A DNA stretch of 64,000 nt from Brachypodius melanocephalos (lineage: Eukaryota > Chordata > Aves > Passeriformes > Pycnonotidae), in contig VZSR01003022.1 in assembly GCA_013398615.1 (NCBI GenBank), forward strand, positions 271,194-335,193. Direction: 5' to 3'. The notes under the pieces were generated by a model. It did not search any database. It saw only the letters and a program-made list of their open reading frames with translations, and had not been told where the DNA came from. Position numbers and translations under genes: made by a program. How positions within the stretch are numbered: position 1 is the stretch's first letter; each line of letters begins with the position of its first letter. Shown piece by piece: positions 44,921 to 56,321 of this stretch.

Positions 44921-45289
44921 GGGTGCAGCAGGGCTCAGCTGTGGCCCCCCATGGAAAGGAGAGAGGGGACAAAGGGACCTGGCGTGTCACTTTTATGGAC
45001 TCGGGGCAATGGGTGAAGCAGAAAATGTCACTTGAACCTGGACCAGGAAAACAAGGAATACAAAGCCTCTTTCTGACCGAGGTCTTTTCTTTCCTTCCCA
45101 TCCCTTTCCCTCCTAGCCTTTAAAAAAGATAAAAAAAAAATAAAATTGGAAGTCCTATCGAATCAGCAATGCCCAAAATTGCAGTGAATCAGGAAACCCT
45201 GCCATGCTCCCTGCCAGAATCTTACAGCAGGCTGGGACTCAGCAATCAAAAGATGCTCTGTGGTGGAACATCCTCCAAATTAGTCCAGC
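44921..45289. other. Unique non-coding stretch
   Basis: An A-rich run lies at 45122-45145. Nothing else recognised. Confidence 0.35.
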
Positions 45290-45515
45290 AGCAAGCTAAT
45301 TTTCTTTAGCCCTTTTATGTTAATCAAAAAGGAAAAGAGAAAATGGGGACATTATCCTGCTGGAAGTGAAAACAATCCTTGCAAAATTTCCCCCCTTCGG
45401 CGTGAATTAGAGCAGAAACAAACACACCACAGGGCTCCAGCAGATCTTCCAGGATTAATTATCATATTCACAGCAGCTCAGCATTTCCTTAGTAAATTAA
45501 ATTTTTCCAAGCCCT
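45290..45515. promoter_or_regulatory. Candidate conserved non-coding element
   Basis: GCAAGCTAATTTTC, TTATGTTAATC, GCGTGAATTAG, GGATTAATTATCATATTC (an OTX-like GGATTA at 45452-45457 merging into TAATTA) and AGTAAATTAAATTTT lie in 220 bp. Confidence 0.3.
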
Positions 45516-46079
45516 CTCATGTGCACACAAGCCCGTCGCCACCTCGCAGAGCTCCCGTGCAGCTGAAGGATGGAAATTCCCACGTTTTGGGGGTGCTGCT
45601 CTGTCAAGGGCACAGAAAAACCCTTGAGTGGCCCTGGAGCTGGGCATGAACTTCCCAAATCCCCCAAGTGCCACTGTTGTCACTGTCATGGGATTGCCAT
45701 AAGCCTGTGCAGCTGGAGTTAGGGCAGAGCCACCCCACAGGGCCAGAGCACAGCCAGGGCAGCTCTGCTGGCCCCGGGATCAGCAGCAGCTCCCACCTGT
45801 CCCTGCCCACAGCAGAATCCCACGGGATAGGGCCCAGGAATGCTGGATGGTGTCCAGGGATCACCTCCCCCGAACTGGGGAGTGATGCAACCTGCCAAGG
45901 GATGGCAAAAGTGCCAGCAGGGCTCCAGGGATGGATGAGGAGCTGCTGAGTGAGTTGGGAGAGAAAAAAGCTTTCAGAGGGTGGCAGTGAGGACAGCCAG
46001 CCTGGGAAGAACACAGGGAAAGGAGGGATGAGGGTAGGAGAGCTAAGACCCAGTTAGAACCGAGCCAGGGGTGTGAAAG
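45516..46079. other. Unique non-coding stretch
   Basis: Nothing recognised between the candidate element and the next CR1. Confidence 0.35.
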
Positions 46080-46235
46080 AGAACAGAAGGGTTTCTGTAC
46101 GTTCCCTGGAAGTGCTCAAGGCCAGGCTGGATGAGGTTTTGGGCACTCTGGTCCAATGGAAGTGTCCCTGCCCATGGCAGGGGTGGAATGAGATCTGTTT
46201 TAAGGTCTTTTCCATCCTAAACCCCTGCTGGAGCA
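46080..46235 (+). mobile_element. CR1 LINE 3' fragment
   Basis: GGAAGTGCTCAAGGCCAGGC, TGGATGAGGTTTTGGGCA, CTGGTCCAATGGAAGTGTCC, CTGCCCATGGCAGGGGTGGA and TTTTAAGGTCTTTTCCATCC follow CR1 order. The terminal ATTCTRTGA is missing or decayed. Confidence 0.85.
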
Positions 46236-46639
46236 TCTCCAGTTTGATCTGTGCCTTTAGGGACAGCCCCCAGGGAACCAGCCAGCATCGGGAACTGTTA
46301 ACAGAGCAATTAACCCTCCTGGGGGGACAGAAAACACCAGCTCTGGCCCAGAGCTGCCCTGGGCCCCTCCCCACAGCCTGGCAGTGCCTCAGGTGCCTGC
46401 ACAGACAGTTTGGTGTCTGTGGGTGGGGGGCTGTGGATAAATCCTGTGCCATGAGCCCCACACACACCTCAGAGAGTGGGGAAAGGCACTGACAACCTCG
46501 TTAGAAGAGATCCTGGGTGTTGTGGATTGGGTGAGGCATTAGATTTATGTAATGAATTAAGATCCTGACGTGTTCTTTACAGGATGCCTTTGGAGATGGA
46601 GCTGGAACTCACGCTGCCATGGGAAATGCTGGCAGCGAG
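46236..46639. other. Unique non-coding stretch
   Basis: Nothing recognised. Confidence 0.35.
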
Positions 46640-46970
46640 GCCTTGAGCAGAAAGCATTCACTCTTTATGGTGTCCATTGGGGAGGGAAGTGAATGCTAAG
46701 CAGGCAGTGATAATTTGCTGCTTTATAGGATTGAATTATCACCCTGTCAGCAGGGAGATGAACACCCTGAGCCATGAACAAATACACCTTTGCACCTGAA
46801 GCAGCTGGATCGGCTCCTGTGAGCTCCCATCCCTTCACGGGGGCTCTGCTGTTCCAGGAATTAATTCCGAAGCCTCCCGGATCTCTCCTTGTCCTTTGGA
46901 TTGCTGGGCACGCCTTAATTTGGCACTGCAATATTGCACGCTCCCTGGCCAGGCTCATAAATCACACACA
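46640..46970. promoter_or_regulatory. Candidate conserved non-coding element
   Basis: AGTGATAATTTGC, GATTGAATTATCACC, a perfect 12-bp palindrome GGAATTAATTCC at 46857-46868 and CGCCTTAATTTGGC, in unique sequence. Confidence 0.27.
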
Positions 46971-48149
46971 AACCCTTCCTGCAAGCAGAAAGGGGATCTG
47001 CTCCCCTCCCCATGCACAGGCACAACTTCCCAGAGTTAAAGCAGCTTTGGCACGTGCACGGGAGAGGTGCCTGAACCCACGGACCGAGAAGTCATTGGCA
47101 TGGAAAAATAATTGCAGGAGAAACAGCTGCCTGAAAAGCAGGAGCGCCGTGACTTGGATCAAATCTATCATGAAATGGTTTTATTTAGCACTATCTGGGC
47201 TGCCTTTGCTGGAGGGCAGAGCCCAGGCCTGTGATCACCCTTTCCTTGCTCCATTTCTGACTGTCCCTTTTCCCCACTGCAGTTACTGACCTGAGGAAAG
47301 CAGGGATTTTTCTCTAATTTCTCCCAGATGTTGGAGAAAGGTCTTTTGTCCTGCAGCCACCCTGGGGCAGGGGGATGTGGAATGAGGGATGAGGTGGTTG
47401 TGGGTGGAAGTGGTTCCACTTCCTCAGGCTGGGCAGTCCCTGCTGATGGAGCTGAGGTTGCCAGAGGAGTTCTGGATTCTGCTGTGGATTCCCAGCATGA
47501 GGTGTGGATTTACCCCAGGGCCAAAGGACATCCCTCTTTCCTCCAGAAAATCCACGTGTCCAGGGGCAGTCCTGCCAGCACGGGGATTATCCAGCTGTGT
47601 GCATTGGCCTGGGTTGTTCCCAGGGCAGGGAATCAGTCAATCACCCCTCCAACAGCAAATCACTCCCTGCCTCTTACAGCTCTGTTTGTGTGTCAGGCAG
47701 AGGGAGCTGGGACATCTCTGTCTCCTCAACACCCTGCAAAGTCAGCCTCCCCAGCAGAGCTGCCCAGAACCCGTCAAACCCTTCCTGGTGACCTGGACTG
47801 CACCTTTTCCTCATCCCCAGAACGCTCACTCACTCACAGTGCAAATTTTACTAAATGGGACAGTTGCAACAAGCAGTCAGTGCTGAATTTTCAAATTACA
47901 GGTACTTCACTCAACACAGCTTCAGCTCAGACATCTCCAGCGTTTCCAAAGGAAAAAAAAAAAAAAAATCATTAAAACGGAATTATTTTTTCATGTTTCA
48001 AGGTCTGAATTGCATGTGCTCAATTGGAATTGGAGACTTTCAAGTTCCTGGAAATCCCTGTGTGTGTGGGGAAAGCCATCTCCCACCCAAGCCTAAGAGC
48101 CACGAGGGGCATTTCAAACTGATCCTGGAGCTGGTGGCACAGCTGCTGG
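46971..48149. other. Unique non-coding stretch
   Basis: A run of about 16 As lies near 47952-47967. The long open frame at 47328-47975 has an unfamiliar translation that ends in this A-run, and I do not treat it as a gene. Confidence 0.35.
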
Positions 48150-48400
48150 GGATTGGGAACAATCACCCTTCATTCATCAATATCTGCACACCCCTGGATT
48201 CATGCAGCTCTGGGTGGGTCACGGGTGATTATTTGAATAAAAGGAGCCAGTGGGACAATGTTGTTCAGCCCCGCAGTCGCTGAAAGGTGTCAGCGGGTTT
48301 GGCGTGCGGGGTGGAGTGTGAAAGCCGATTATCCTCCCTGCAGTCATTTCCATCGCTCCCATTTAGCTTTCATTTGTTCTCTAGGAAGGCTGATAGTGGA
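48150..48400. promoter_or_regulatory. Candidate conserved non-coding element
   Basis: GAACAATCACCC, CATTCATCAATATC, GGTGATTATTTGAATAAAAGG and CCGATTATCC, with a few CpGs at 48270-48312. Confidence 0.25.
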
Positions 48401-49315
48401 TCAGGAGCAGCCTGCCCCGGGAGGAGCCGGCTGAGCCGTTTATCTGCGGGGCTGGTGCCCACGATATCCCGTGCCATGCACAATCCTGTTCTCCATCCTG
48501 AGCTTCCACGGGCTCCTGCCTCGGCAGGATTACTGTAGGAACAGGAATCCCATAGCAGATCCATCCACAGAGCCAGCAGTGTCTGAACAGGAGACAATCC
48601 CTTCTGTCAGTGTAACCCACCCTGTGCCCTATCCCCCTGCAAAACCAAACAGCCACAGAAAACAGCACCTTGGAAATGCTGGAAACACAAATTCCCGGCA
48701 CAATGTCCCGGTACCCTTTCTGCAGGGTCTGGTCTCTCACTGTAATCACTGCACTGACTGCAGCACCCGGGGAGGCACCCCAGTAACACCCTGGCCCTGG
48801 TGCACCCACGGGAAGGTTTTCAACAGGGAATTTCAACAGGGAATTTCAAGGATTTCAGCAGGGATAGCATTTATAATTATCCCCATTTCACCACAGCACA
48901 AAGGAGCCGTGGTGCTTTCACAGCTGCATCTGCCAGGCTGAGGGAAAACCCAGCTGGGTGTCAGAGATGCAAGGAAAGCTGGATAAAGCCATGCCACCCC
49001 TCCACCTCGGCTTTCCTGCCTTTTATTTATTCCGGCACACAGACCCCACTGCACCACAAGACCAAGGGATTCCTCTGTGTCCCAGCAGAAACTCCAAGAA
49101 AAAGGGAAAAGCAGCTGCTGCTCCAGCCTGGTGTCCCACTCAGCACCTCTCCCTGCCTGGCACAAGGCTCCTGTTCTCTCTTGTTCTCTCCTGTTCTCTC
49201 TCTGATCACCTCTCCCTGGAAAAATGCAGCACCCAGGAGGAGAAGGAAATGGTGCTTGGAGGGATTCCCAGGGCAGGAAAAGCCCAAGGCCAGGAATCAG
49301 CCAAGGACACCTTCA
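48401..49315. other. Unique non-coding stretch
   Basis: Small local duplications only: CAACAGGGAATTT twice at 48820-48848 and a three-unit TGTTCTCTC run at 49172-49200. Confidence 0.4.
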
Positions 49316-49584
49316 ACAGCCATGGTGACAGCCAGGGTGACAGCAAGGGAGGGACACAGTCATGGTCACAGCCAGGGTGACAGCCACGGTCACAGCCATG
49401 GTCACAGCCAGGGAAGGACACAGTCATGGTCACAGCCACAGTCACAGCCATGATCACACCAGGGTCACAGCCATTGTCCAGCCATGGTCGCAGTCATGGT
49501 CACACCAGGGTCACAGCCATTGTCCAGCCATGGTCACAGCCATGGTCACAGCCATGGTCACACCAGGGTCACAGCCAGGGTCAC
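49316..49584. repeat. 12-bp minisatellite, about 22 units
   Basis: CAGCCATGGTCA and variants (CAGCCAGGGTGA, CAGTCATGGTCA, CCACCAGGGTCA-like) repeat across 270 bp. Since 12 is a multiple of three, each frame stays open and yields a four-residue periodic peptide; these are not genes. CCATGG or CATGAT words recur in most units. Confidence 0.95.
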
Positions 49585-49739
49585 TCCTGCAGCAGTGACC
49601 AAGGCTGGGGGTGAGGAGTTTCCTTCTGCAGGCACTGCTGGCTGTGAAGAGCATTTCTGGATCCCTGTGTCCAGCAGCCCTGAGCTGGTGTAAATGTGTG
49701 CAGGGCGGTCCCAGCAGAGCAGCACTCCCCTCCTGTCTG

Positions 49740-49985
49740 CTCAGTTTAATTGCCAGGGGGGCACCTCATCTGCAGAAATGAAAGGCATTTACCATTAGGT
49801 CTTTCTGGCTTCTGAATCCATCAGCATCATCATGCATACATTGATTTTAGGCAGATATAAGTGGGCCAAAACTTCTCTGCCAGATGCCTGGCTGGCATTA
49901 TTTCTCTATTAAATAATGCTGTGTTTTAGGAAGGGCCCCTCAGTGCAGCATTACCGTGATTACCACGTGCAGATCCCTGGGGGTG
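49740..49985. promoter_or_regulatory. Candidate conserved non-coding element
   Basis: GTTTAATTGCC, TTACCATTAGG, ATCATCATGCATACATTGATTTTAGG (within 49825-49852), GCAGATATAAG, CCAGATGCC (E-box), GGCATTATTTC and TATTAAATAATGC cluster in about 200 bp. Confidence 0.32.
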
Positions 49986-51064
49986 TCAGGACTCGGTGAA
50001 GATTCAATTAGAGCACCTCTGTGGGCTGGGAATTGTTCCTGCTGCTCTGCCACAGAGCACTCTAATTGTCTTGTTGGTGCCAAACCTGCACCAGTTGTGC
50101 TCGTTAACACAGCACCTGCCCCTGCCACCTTCCTGAGGGAGGGAGCAGAGGGAGCAGAGCCATCCCAGCCTGTCCTGGATGCATTTCCCCTGCAGCTCTG
50201 GGGTTTGGCAGCTTCTGGGCTGGCTCAGCCAGCACCTGACCAAAGCACAGGGAGGAAAATGAGAATTCTTCCAGAGGCATCCAGGGATTGACAGAGGGTC
50301 CCGAGGCTGCCCCACATTAACCTGACTGTGCACCAGCTGTGGGGGGCCTGGAGCTGGGGGGGCTCACTTTGGCCCTTCCTGCTCCTGCACCTTGGCACTC
50401 TTTCCTTCCCAAAGCAAACTTGCATTGGCACAACCATCCAGAGGCTGCTGAGTTATCCTGACAGTCACAAAACCCAGGAAACCTCCACAAACCCCGGGTG
50501 ACCTGGAGTATCACCCATATTTGCCAGAAGTGCCTGGCAGCATCAAAGCTAAAAGAACAGTCTTGGTCCTGCTTAAAAAACCCAACTAAAACCCAAGATT
50601 TATGAAGAAAACACCAATTTAATTGCAATCTAATGATAACAAAGGGTTGGTTTTCCACATTTTCCTGTGCTGTCCACCTGCAGATCTCCCGTGCACGTGT
50701 CTCTCTGGCAGCACTGCTGCTCAGACCTGCAGGAGCACATGAATGTAGCCTTTGGAATGAAAAGATCTGACCTATCACAAAAGATTTGTTTTCTGCTTTG
50801 ACAGTCAAAAATGAGAAAAAAACATTGGCCCAAATTTACTGAAAACTAGGTCAAAAAACATTTCAGGCAAATGCTTGTTTTGCCTATTAGTGTTCTGCTG
50901 CCAATCATCATTTACAACAGGGGAAAAAAAAAGAGAGAAAAAAGGCCTAAAGCCTAAATCCCACTCAGTTTCCAGGAAAAAAAAAAGTTTCTTAATCAGA
51001 ACTCTCCACCATAAAGTTTCAGGCACTAAACAACCAACCAGCACTGGAATCAGGGCATAATTCC
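49986..51064. other. Unique non-coding stretch
   Basis: A-rich patches at 50815-50825, 50920-50945 and 50975-50990. No gene recognised. Confidence 0.35.
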
Positions 51065-51628
51065 TCAGATCACCCCAACAGCTCCCACAGACATAAAGAA
51101 CAATTTGTAATATGATGGAGATTGAAAAAAAAATCCAATTGGTTTAAAAGCAGATGAGCTGCGAAAGGGAAACATGAACTGGTTAAAACAGGGAATATGT
51201 GAGGGGTGAGGGGAAGATGTCCCTGCCGAAAATTGGAGGTGATTGAAATGAAAGAAGGCAGCAGAGACAGAGAAAAACATCCCTGAGCCAGGCCCTTTAA
51301 AACCAGCTGCAATTGAAGAATGAAGCCCAGCAGCTGAGGGCTGGGACGAGATTGATTTAAGACAAGATACAATTGAAAGGCAAGGCAGAGGTGGAAGCAG
51401 AGGCTGCAATGAAATCAATTTACACAAGATGCGATTTAAACTGATGAACTCGGGCTGGGAAAACCGGAGCTGGGGAGGGAAAGGGGGATGGGGAGAAGCA
51501 GGTTCAGCAGAAATGTGGTTTGAACCTGCTGGGAAGGGAGATGATGGGTTTGGGGCTGGTCCTGTAAACTGCACAGAGCCAAAATTTGATCTGTGGGGGC
51601 CAAGGAGAGAGCCTGCACAGGCTGACAA
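51065..51628 (-). other. Purine-biased block with recurring words and a 187-codon open frame
   Basis: On the plus strand, words such as ATTGAAATGA, AATTGAAGAATGAAG, GATTGATTTAAGAC, AATTGAAAGGC, AATGAAATCAATTTA and GATTTAAACTGATGAA recur at irregular spacing of about 20 to 70 bp, all in purine-rich sequence. This keeps the minus strand free of stops for 187 codons. The product is serine/proline/phenylalanine-rich and matches nothing I know. I judge it a decayed repeat rather than a gene. Confidence 0.3.
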
Positions 51629-53148
51629 ATATCAGTGGGTTGGAGAGGGACCAGGAGGCACGGTTAAAGCCATGGATCTGCAGAAAAGTTCAAGGCAGCC
51701 TCTTGCAGCAGGATCCATCAGGACAGTGCCAGTGGAATATGCAGTGGTGCAGGGATGGGAAAGGAGCTGGGCACAGCAAAAGGTGCCCAGGATGAGCTGA
51801 GTGTAAATCCAGGGGCTGCAGCAAGGACAGACCCCTGCTCTGCCCTTCCCAGGGCACTGCCCAGGGCTCCCCACCTGCCTGAAAACAGCAGCCAAGGGGC
51901 TGAGCCCCCCTCACTCACCTGGGGTAAATCGGGAGCATCTGCACCTTCACATCAATGAGGGAGGAGACAGGAAATAGGCTGTGCCTGCCCTTTCTTGCCA
52001 GGACGTTCCTGGGTTAGTCCTTTCCTCCCTGCTCCCCTAACACAAGTGGAAATAGAAGCAATATGTTTTCACAATTATCTCCCATGGTTGGTTATTTTAT
52101 TATTTTTATTTATACACTGCCCAGTTTCCCTTTCCATGACCATGGATTGGAGGTTGTTGTTTTTGGCTTTGGCTGGCTCTGTACCAGCCCCAGGGTGGCC
52201 AAGGGGGAGCCCTGCATGGCAGAGCAGTGCCAGGGCCCCCCAAGCCCCTCTGAGGGTGTGTGATGTGCAGGAGATGCCACAAATAAAACAGGGGCAGCCT
52301 GCAGGAGGAACAGACACCAACAAAGGCTGGGCAGAGCACGGGGAGAAACCTGAAACGGCAGAGAGGGGATGGAGGGAGAAAAGCAAAGAAAAAGAAACTT
52401 AATTCCCTTGGGAGGGGAGGTGTTTACACTGCTCAGACATTTATGGAAAGGGAAAACTTTATTTGAAGCCAAGGCAGGGGTAATGCCAGGTCCATCAGGG
52501 CTCCCTGGGCACTCTGGCTCAGCTCAGCACCAGCAGAGGATGCTGGCTGTTATTCCTGTCAAGGTACAGATTTATTCCTTCCCACACATTCCAGCCACCA
52601 AGGCTGGGCTTAAATCAAGGGGTTGGTGGCACTGGGGGGACACAGTGGCCTTTCCACAGGGATAACATCCATTACCGTGTGAGCTTGACCTCTCCAGGTC
52701 TCCGGGGGCCACGGAGAGGACACCCAGAAAGCTCCTGAGGAAAGGACACCCAGAAAGCTTCTCCACACCTCAGCAGCTCCCAGGGGTGAAAAGGAGATTT
52801 GCTCCACAAAGGTGCTGTGTCTGAGGCTCCCAAAGGAGCCGTCTCAGGGAGCCCTGCAGGTAAGTCAGGAGGGTGCACAGGGCTCAGCAGCCAGGCCTGG
52901 AGCCCACGGGGCCATAAATACCCAGGAACAGCCCCAGTAAATCTCTCAGCAGCCCCTGAAGTCGCCACTCAGTCTCACAGCCGAGACTAAACTGAAAAAT
53001 CCCTTTGGAGCTCAGCCCTCCCTGCTCCCCAGAGCGTTCGTGTGCTGCCCCTGCTCGGGCAGGGCAGAGCTCTGGGCTGTGGGCTGAGCTGGGCTCAGCA
53101 GAGCCCCACAGGACCCACAGCTCTGCCAGTCCTGGCTCAGACACTGCC
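51629..53148. other. Unique non-coding stretch
   Basis: A two-copy 26-bp repeat (GGACACCCAGAAAGCT word) lies at about 52717-52761. Nothing else recognised. Confidence 0.35.
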
Positions 53149-53212
53149 CCGGGACACCCCCGGGACACCCCAGGTGTGCTGGGACACTGCTGGGACACTG
53201 CTGGGACACTGC
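53149..53212. repeat. 11-bp repeats, two linked groups
   Basis: CCGGGACACCC occurs twice in 11-bp phase (53149-53170). After a nine-base spacer come three TGGGACACTGC units (53180-53212). The two unit types share the core GGGACAC. Confidence 0.88.
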
Positions 53213-53379
53213 CACCCCTGCTCAGCTCAGCTCCCCGTGCACCCTGATGTGGGAACAAAGCCCCTCTGTCCCCCCAGAGACACAACGGGGTTGCTCAGAG
53301 ATTCCTGTCCCCAAGTGTGCATCAGAAAGGTGTGAAGGACTCCCTGTCCCTCTGTCCCTTCTCTCAGCCCACGAACGCA

Positions 53380-53620
53380 GAGCACTTTCCTTGTCCTTTG
53401 CAATTAGCTTGAATTTGAACAGGCTGAGTATGAAAGAAAACCAGACATTTGCAGCACTTTTAAGCCCCATTTGGTCTGATTAAAGAAGTCTTTAAAAAAC
53501 GAGCAAGGAGGGGGAAAGCAATAACTTTTAAAAACTTGTCCTGGATGCGAGGGAAAATGGAGTGCAGTGTGTGAGTAATTCAGGATTAATTGTGGAATTA
53601 CGTTATCCACGCAATGCTGG
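53380..53620. promoter_or_regulatory. Candidate conserved non-coding element
   Basis: GCAATTAGCTTGAATTTG, TGATTAAAGAAG, GAGTAATTCAGGATTAATTG, GTGGAATTACGTTATCC, in unique AT-leaning sequence. GGATTAATTG combines OTX-like and TAAT words. Confidence 0.32.
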
Positions 53621-54019
53621 TCGAGGGGAGGAGAAGGCACTTGTGAGGTCATGAAAGGAAAGCCCAGTGGAATGTGCCTTGGCTGACGTGTGCAGCCTCA
53701 CGGGTCCCGGAGGGAATGCCCAATTTACGGCTCTGGGTCCGAGGGGAAGCACGGGGCCAAAGGCACCTCTTTTTGTAGGGAGGGGAAATGTTTGTCTGTG
53801 GGGGATTGTGGCTGACCCAAGGCAGGCAAACACGGCTGTTCAGGAGAGTGTGGGGCACATCGTTAATTCAAACCCGCCGAGCCCGAGCCGAGCCTTCAGA
53901 CCACAAGCACTTCCTTTCTTCCCCAGGAATGGTTTGTTTGCCTGGCTCATGTGTGACTTCAGGCCCCCTTTTTTTACCTAAAAAGGAGCCAAAGGGTTCT
54001 GGAGCTCACGGATGCCCCA
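53621..54019. other. Unique non-coding stretch with several CpGs
   Basis: CpG-containing words cluster at 53690-53750 and 53870-53895 (AACCCGCCGAGCCCGAGCCG). No exon recognised. Confidence 0.3.
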
Positions 54020-54310
54020 TGAGCCTCTCCATGACACCAGCTAATTATCTCCTCATTAACAACAACATTAGCATTCCATTTGACACATACAAGATAATTT
54101 GTTAATTGCGCTTTAATTACAAAGTTATTAAGCGCTCAGAGGCATTCAACAGAAGATTGCAATTACCACAAGCTGCAGAATTGCTCCCGGCAATTTGGAG
54201 ATGTTATCAGAAACTGATTCTCCGTGTTCGGCCGAGGATGGAGAAGAGACGGGAGATTTCTGGGCTGACATCAGGAATTAGGAATTATCAGGAATTCCTC
54301 CCGCTCCCTC
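54020..54310. promoter_or_regulatory. Strong candidate conserved non-coding element
   Basis: The densest TAAT cluster in the window: CTAATTATC (54041-54049), CTCATTAAC, CATTAGC, AGATAATTTG, GTTAATTGCG, TTTAATTAC, GTTATTAAGCGC, GCAATTACC, AATTTGG and TTATCAG within about 180 bp. It has no repeat signature and a sharp change to GC-rich sequence at both edges. Confidence 0.4.
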
Positions 54311-54587
54311 CGGAGATGCCTTCCCTCGCACCCTGGGGAGCAGCAGGAGCTGCCGAGCTGGGACACTGCGGACAGAGATGGTGCTGCCAGCAGCTGCAGC
54401 CCCCCGGGGGAGGGACAGAGGGACAGAGGGGACACCCAGGGCTGAGTGGGCTCAGGAACTGCCACTTGGCACTTGGCAGCTCCCGGGCCAGCTCTGCACA
54501 GGACACAAACCTGCAGGGAACACAAACCCGGAGGGGTTTGCTCCTCTCAGAGCCGAGTGCTGCCCACACACGGTGTCAGTGACACCC

Positions 54588-54685
54588 CCGGCAGTCACAG
54601 GGGTTCAGGGGGAAAGGACCTTGGAGATCCTGGAATCCAACCGCAGCACTAAACCGGGGCTGCTGGCCCGGGGAGGGCTGTGCTG
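54588..54685 (-). mobile_element. CR1 LINE 3' fragment, reverse orientation
   Basis: GGAAAGGACCTTGGAGATCC, TGGAATCCAACCGC and CACTAAACC follow the reversed CR1 tail (the 'ggaaaagacctttaagatcatcaagtccaacc ... cactaaacc' order). It is short, diverged, and faces the plus-strand CR1 at 54765. Confidence 0.65.
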
Positions 54686-54764
54686 TGCCTGCTCCTGTGT
54701 CCCCATGGCCCTTCTTGCCCTGCAGGGACAGAGGGGACTGCGGGGTCCCACCAGGCAGCTCCAG

Positions 54765-55115
54765 CACGACTGAGAAGAGAAAAGGCTCTGTGGAGACCTC
54801 AGAGCACCTTCCAGGACCTGCAGGGGCTACAGGGAGGCAGGACAGGGACGCTTCCACAGGAACTGGAGTGGCAGAACAAGGGAGAATGGGCTCCAACTGA
54901 AAGAGGGGAAATTTAGGTTGGATGTTGGGCAGGAATTGTTCCCTGTGAGGGTCCCAGGCCCTGGCACAGGGTGCCCAGAGCAGCTGTGGCTGCCCCTGGA
55001 TCCCTGGCAGTGCCCAAGGCCAGGCTGGATGGACCCGGAGTAGCCTGAGACAGTGGAACCCCATGGCAGGGGTGGAAATGGATGATTTTTAAGCCCAAAC
55101 CATTCAGGGATTCTC
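54765..55115 (+). mobile_element. CR1 LINE 3' fragment
   Basis: GAAGAGAAAAGGCTCTGTGG, AGACCTCAGAGCACCTTCCA, GAAATTTAGGTTGGATGTTG, GGGCAGGAATTGTTCCCTGT, GGTGCCCAGAGCAGCTGTGG and GGCCAGGCTGGATGG give the CR1 order over about 350 bp. The segment equivalent to the 21-bp duplicated unit is single and partly deleted here (near 55048). Confidence 0.92.
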
Positions 55116-55359
55116 TAATATCTGCTACAGCCATTTCCACACAGCCAGACCAAAACTCAGCTGAGTGTGATGGGAAATCCAGCAGCCCCAGAGGCGATTC
55201 CTGGGAAAAAATAGATTTAAAATTGTATTTCCCAGTTCCTATTCCTCCCTCACAGCCCTTGGATGCCCTGACTGCTCTGTGAGAGCAGGGTGAGCTGTGT
55301 GGGGTGTGAGTGCCAGGCTGTGCTCCTGCCTGGAGCTGCAGGAATTCCCAGAGCAGCAG
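55116..55359. other. Unique non-coding stretch
   Basis: Nothing recognised. Confidence 0.3.
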
Positions 55360-55600
55360 CCCCTGGAACACAGCAGGGAGATAAGATTTAATGCCAGACT
55401 GATTCGAACTGAAATGCTCCACTTGGAGTTTCCAAGCAGCAAATCAAAATGTGTCAGCAAGAGTCAAAGCCCTAAATTAATCGTGCACAAATGGGAGAAT
55501 TAAAAAGCGATTCCTCCAGTTTGTCCTGTGGTTTAGAGCAGGAATAAAGCAAATTAGAACCACAACTTATCTCCTAAGCAAAAGCCTGAATAAGACAAAG
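55360..55600. promoter_or_regulatory. Candidate conserved non-coding element
   Basis: GAGATAAGATTTAATGCC, CTGATTCGAAC, CCTAAATTAATCGTGC and AGAATTAAAAAGCG in unique sequence. CpGs inside AT-rich words (AATCGTG, AAGCGATT) are a texture often seen in conserved elements. Confidence 0.3.
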
Positions 55601-56058
55601 TCCTCCTGCTCATTTCCATGAAGCTACAGCTCCCCAAATTCCTGATGGGGGAGCACTGGGCAGAGCAGGGGGAGAACTTCCCACAAGGGAGGGCTCAATT
55701 AATTTTCTTTGCATTTTGCTGTGCCAAAGGAATCTTATCCCAACCCATGCATGCTTATCAAAGCTGGAAACAATATGGGAGAAATTTTCATCATAATAAT
55801 CATTACTACTTTTAAAAAGAGCTGATTCCAGCAGAAAAGTGTCTTTAGTAACTTAAAAACTATTCTTGCACCCATCAGATATTTCTGTCCAAAGGAGAGG
55901 AAATTATTCCTGAAATGATAACGTTTCAAAGAATCCTCTGGACCTCCTTGGACAGGTGCTCTTTGATTTGGGGGAAAACTAGGGGGGAAACCTGAGGAAA
56001 TGGAGTCCAGAAGTGTTCCAGGATGTCTGCTCAGGGAAAACCACAACCATCAGGTGCT
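55601..56058. other. Unique AT-rich stretch
   Basis: CATCATAATAATCATTACTAC near 55789-55809 is the only notable cluster. No gene recognised. Confidence 0.35.
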
Positions 56059-56321
56059 GAGGGGAGGGAAGGGAAAGGGAAATGGGAAAGGGAAAAGGGA
56101 ATGGGAAAGGAAAAGGGAAAAGGGAATGGGAATGGAAAGGGAAAGGGGAAAAGGAAAGGGAAAAGGGGAAAGGGAAAAGGGAAATGGGAAATGGAAAAGA
56201 AAAAGGGAAAAGGAAAAGGGAAACAGAAAAAGGGAAAAGAGAAAAAGAATGGGAAAGGGAATGGGAAAGGAAAAAGGGGAAGGGGAAAGGGAAAAGGGAA
56301 AGGGAAAAGGAAAGGGAAGGG
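56059..56321. repeat. (GGGAAA)n-type A/G-rich microsatellite
   Basis: About 263 bp of G and A with only scattered Ts and a single C (56224). GGG runs recur every three to seven bases, so the plus strand meets the usual G-quadruplex pattern many times over. The near-pure purine strand also favours triplex (H-DNA) formation. It ends exactly where a reverse CR1 terminus begins. Lysine/glycine-rich open frames here are artefacts. Confidence 0.96.

Noticed and set aside
49316..49598. Apparent valine-threonine-alanine repeat protein
   Set aside because: Product of the 12-bp array; all frames remain open because the period is divisible by three.
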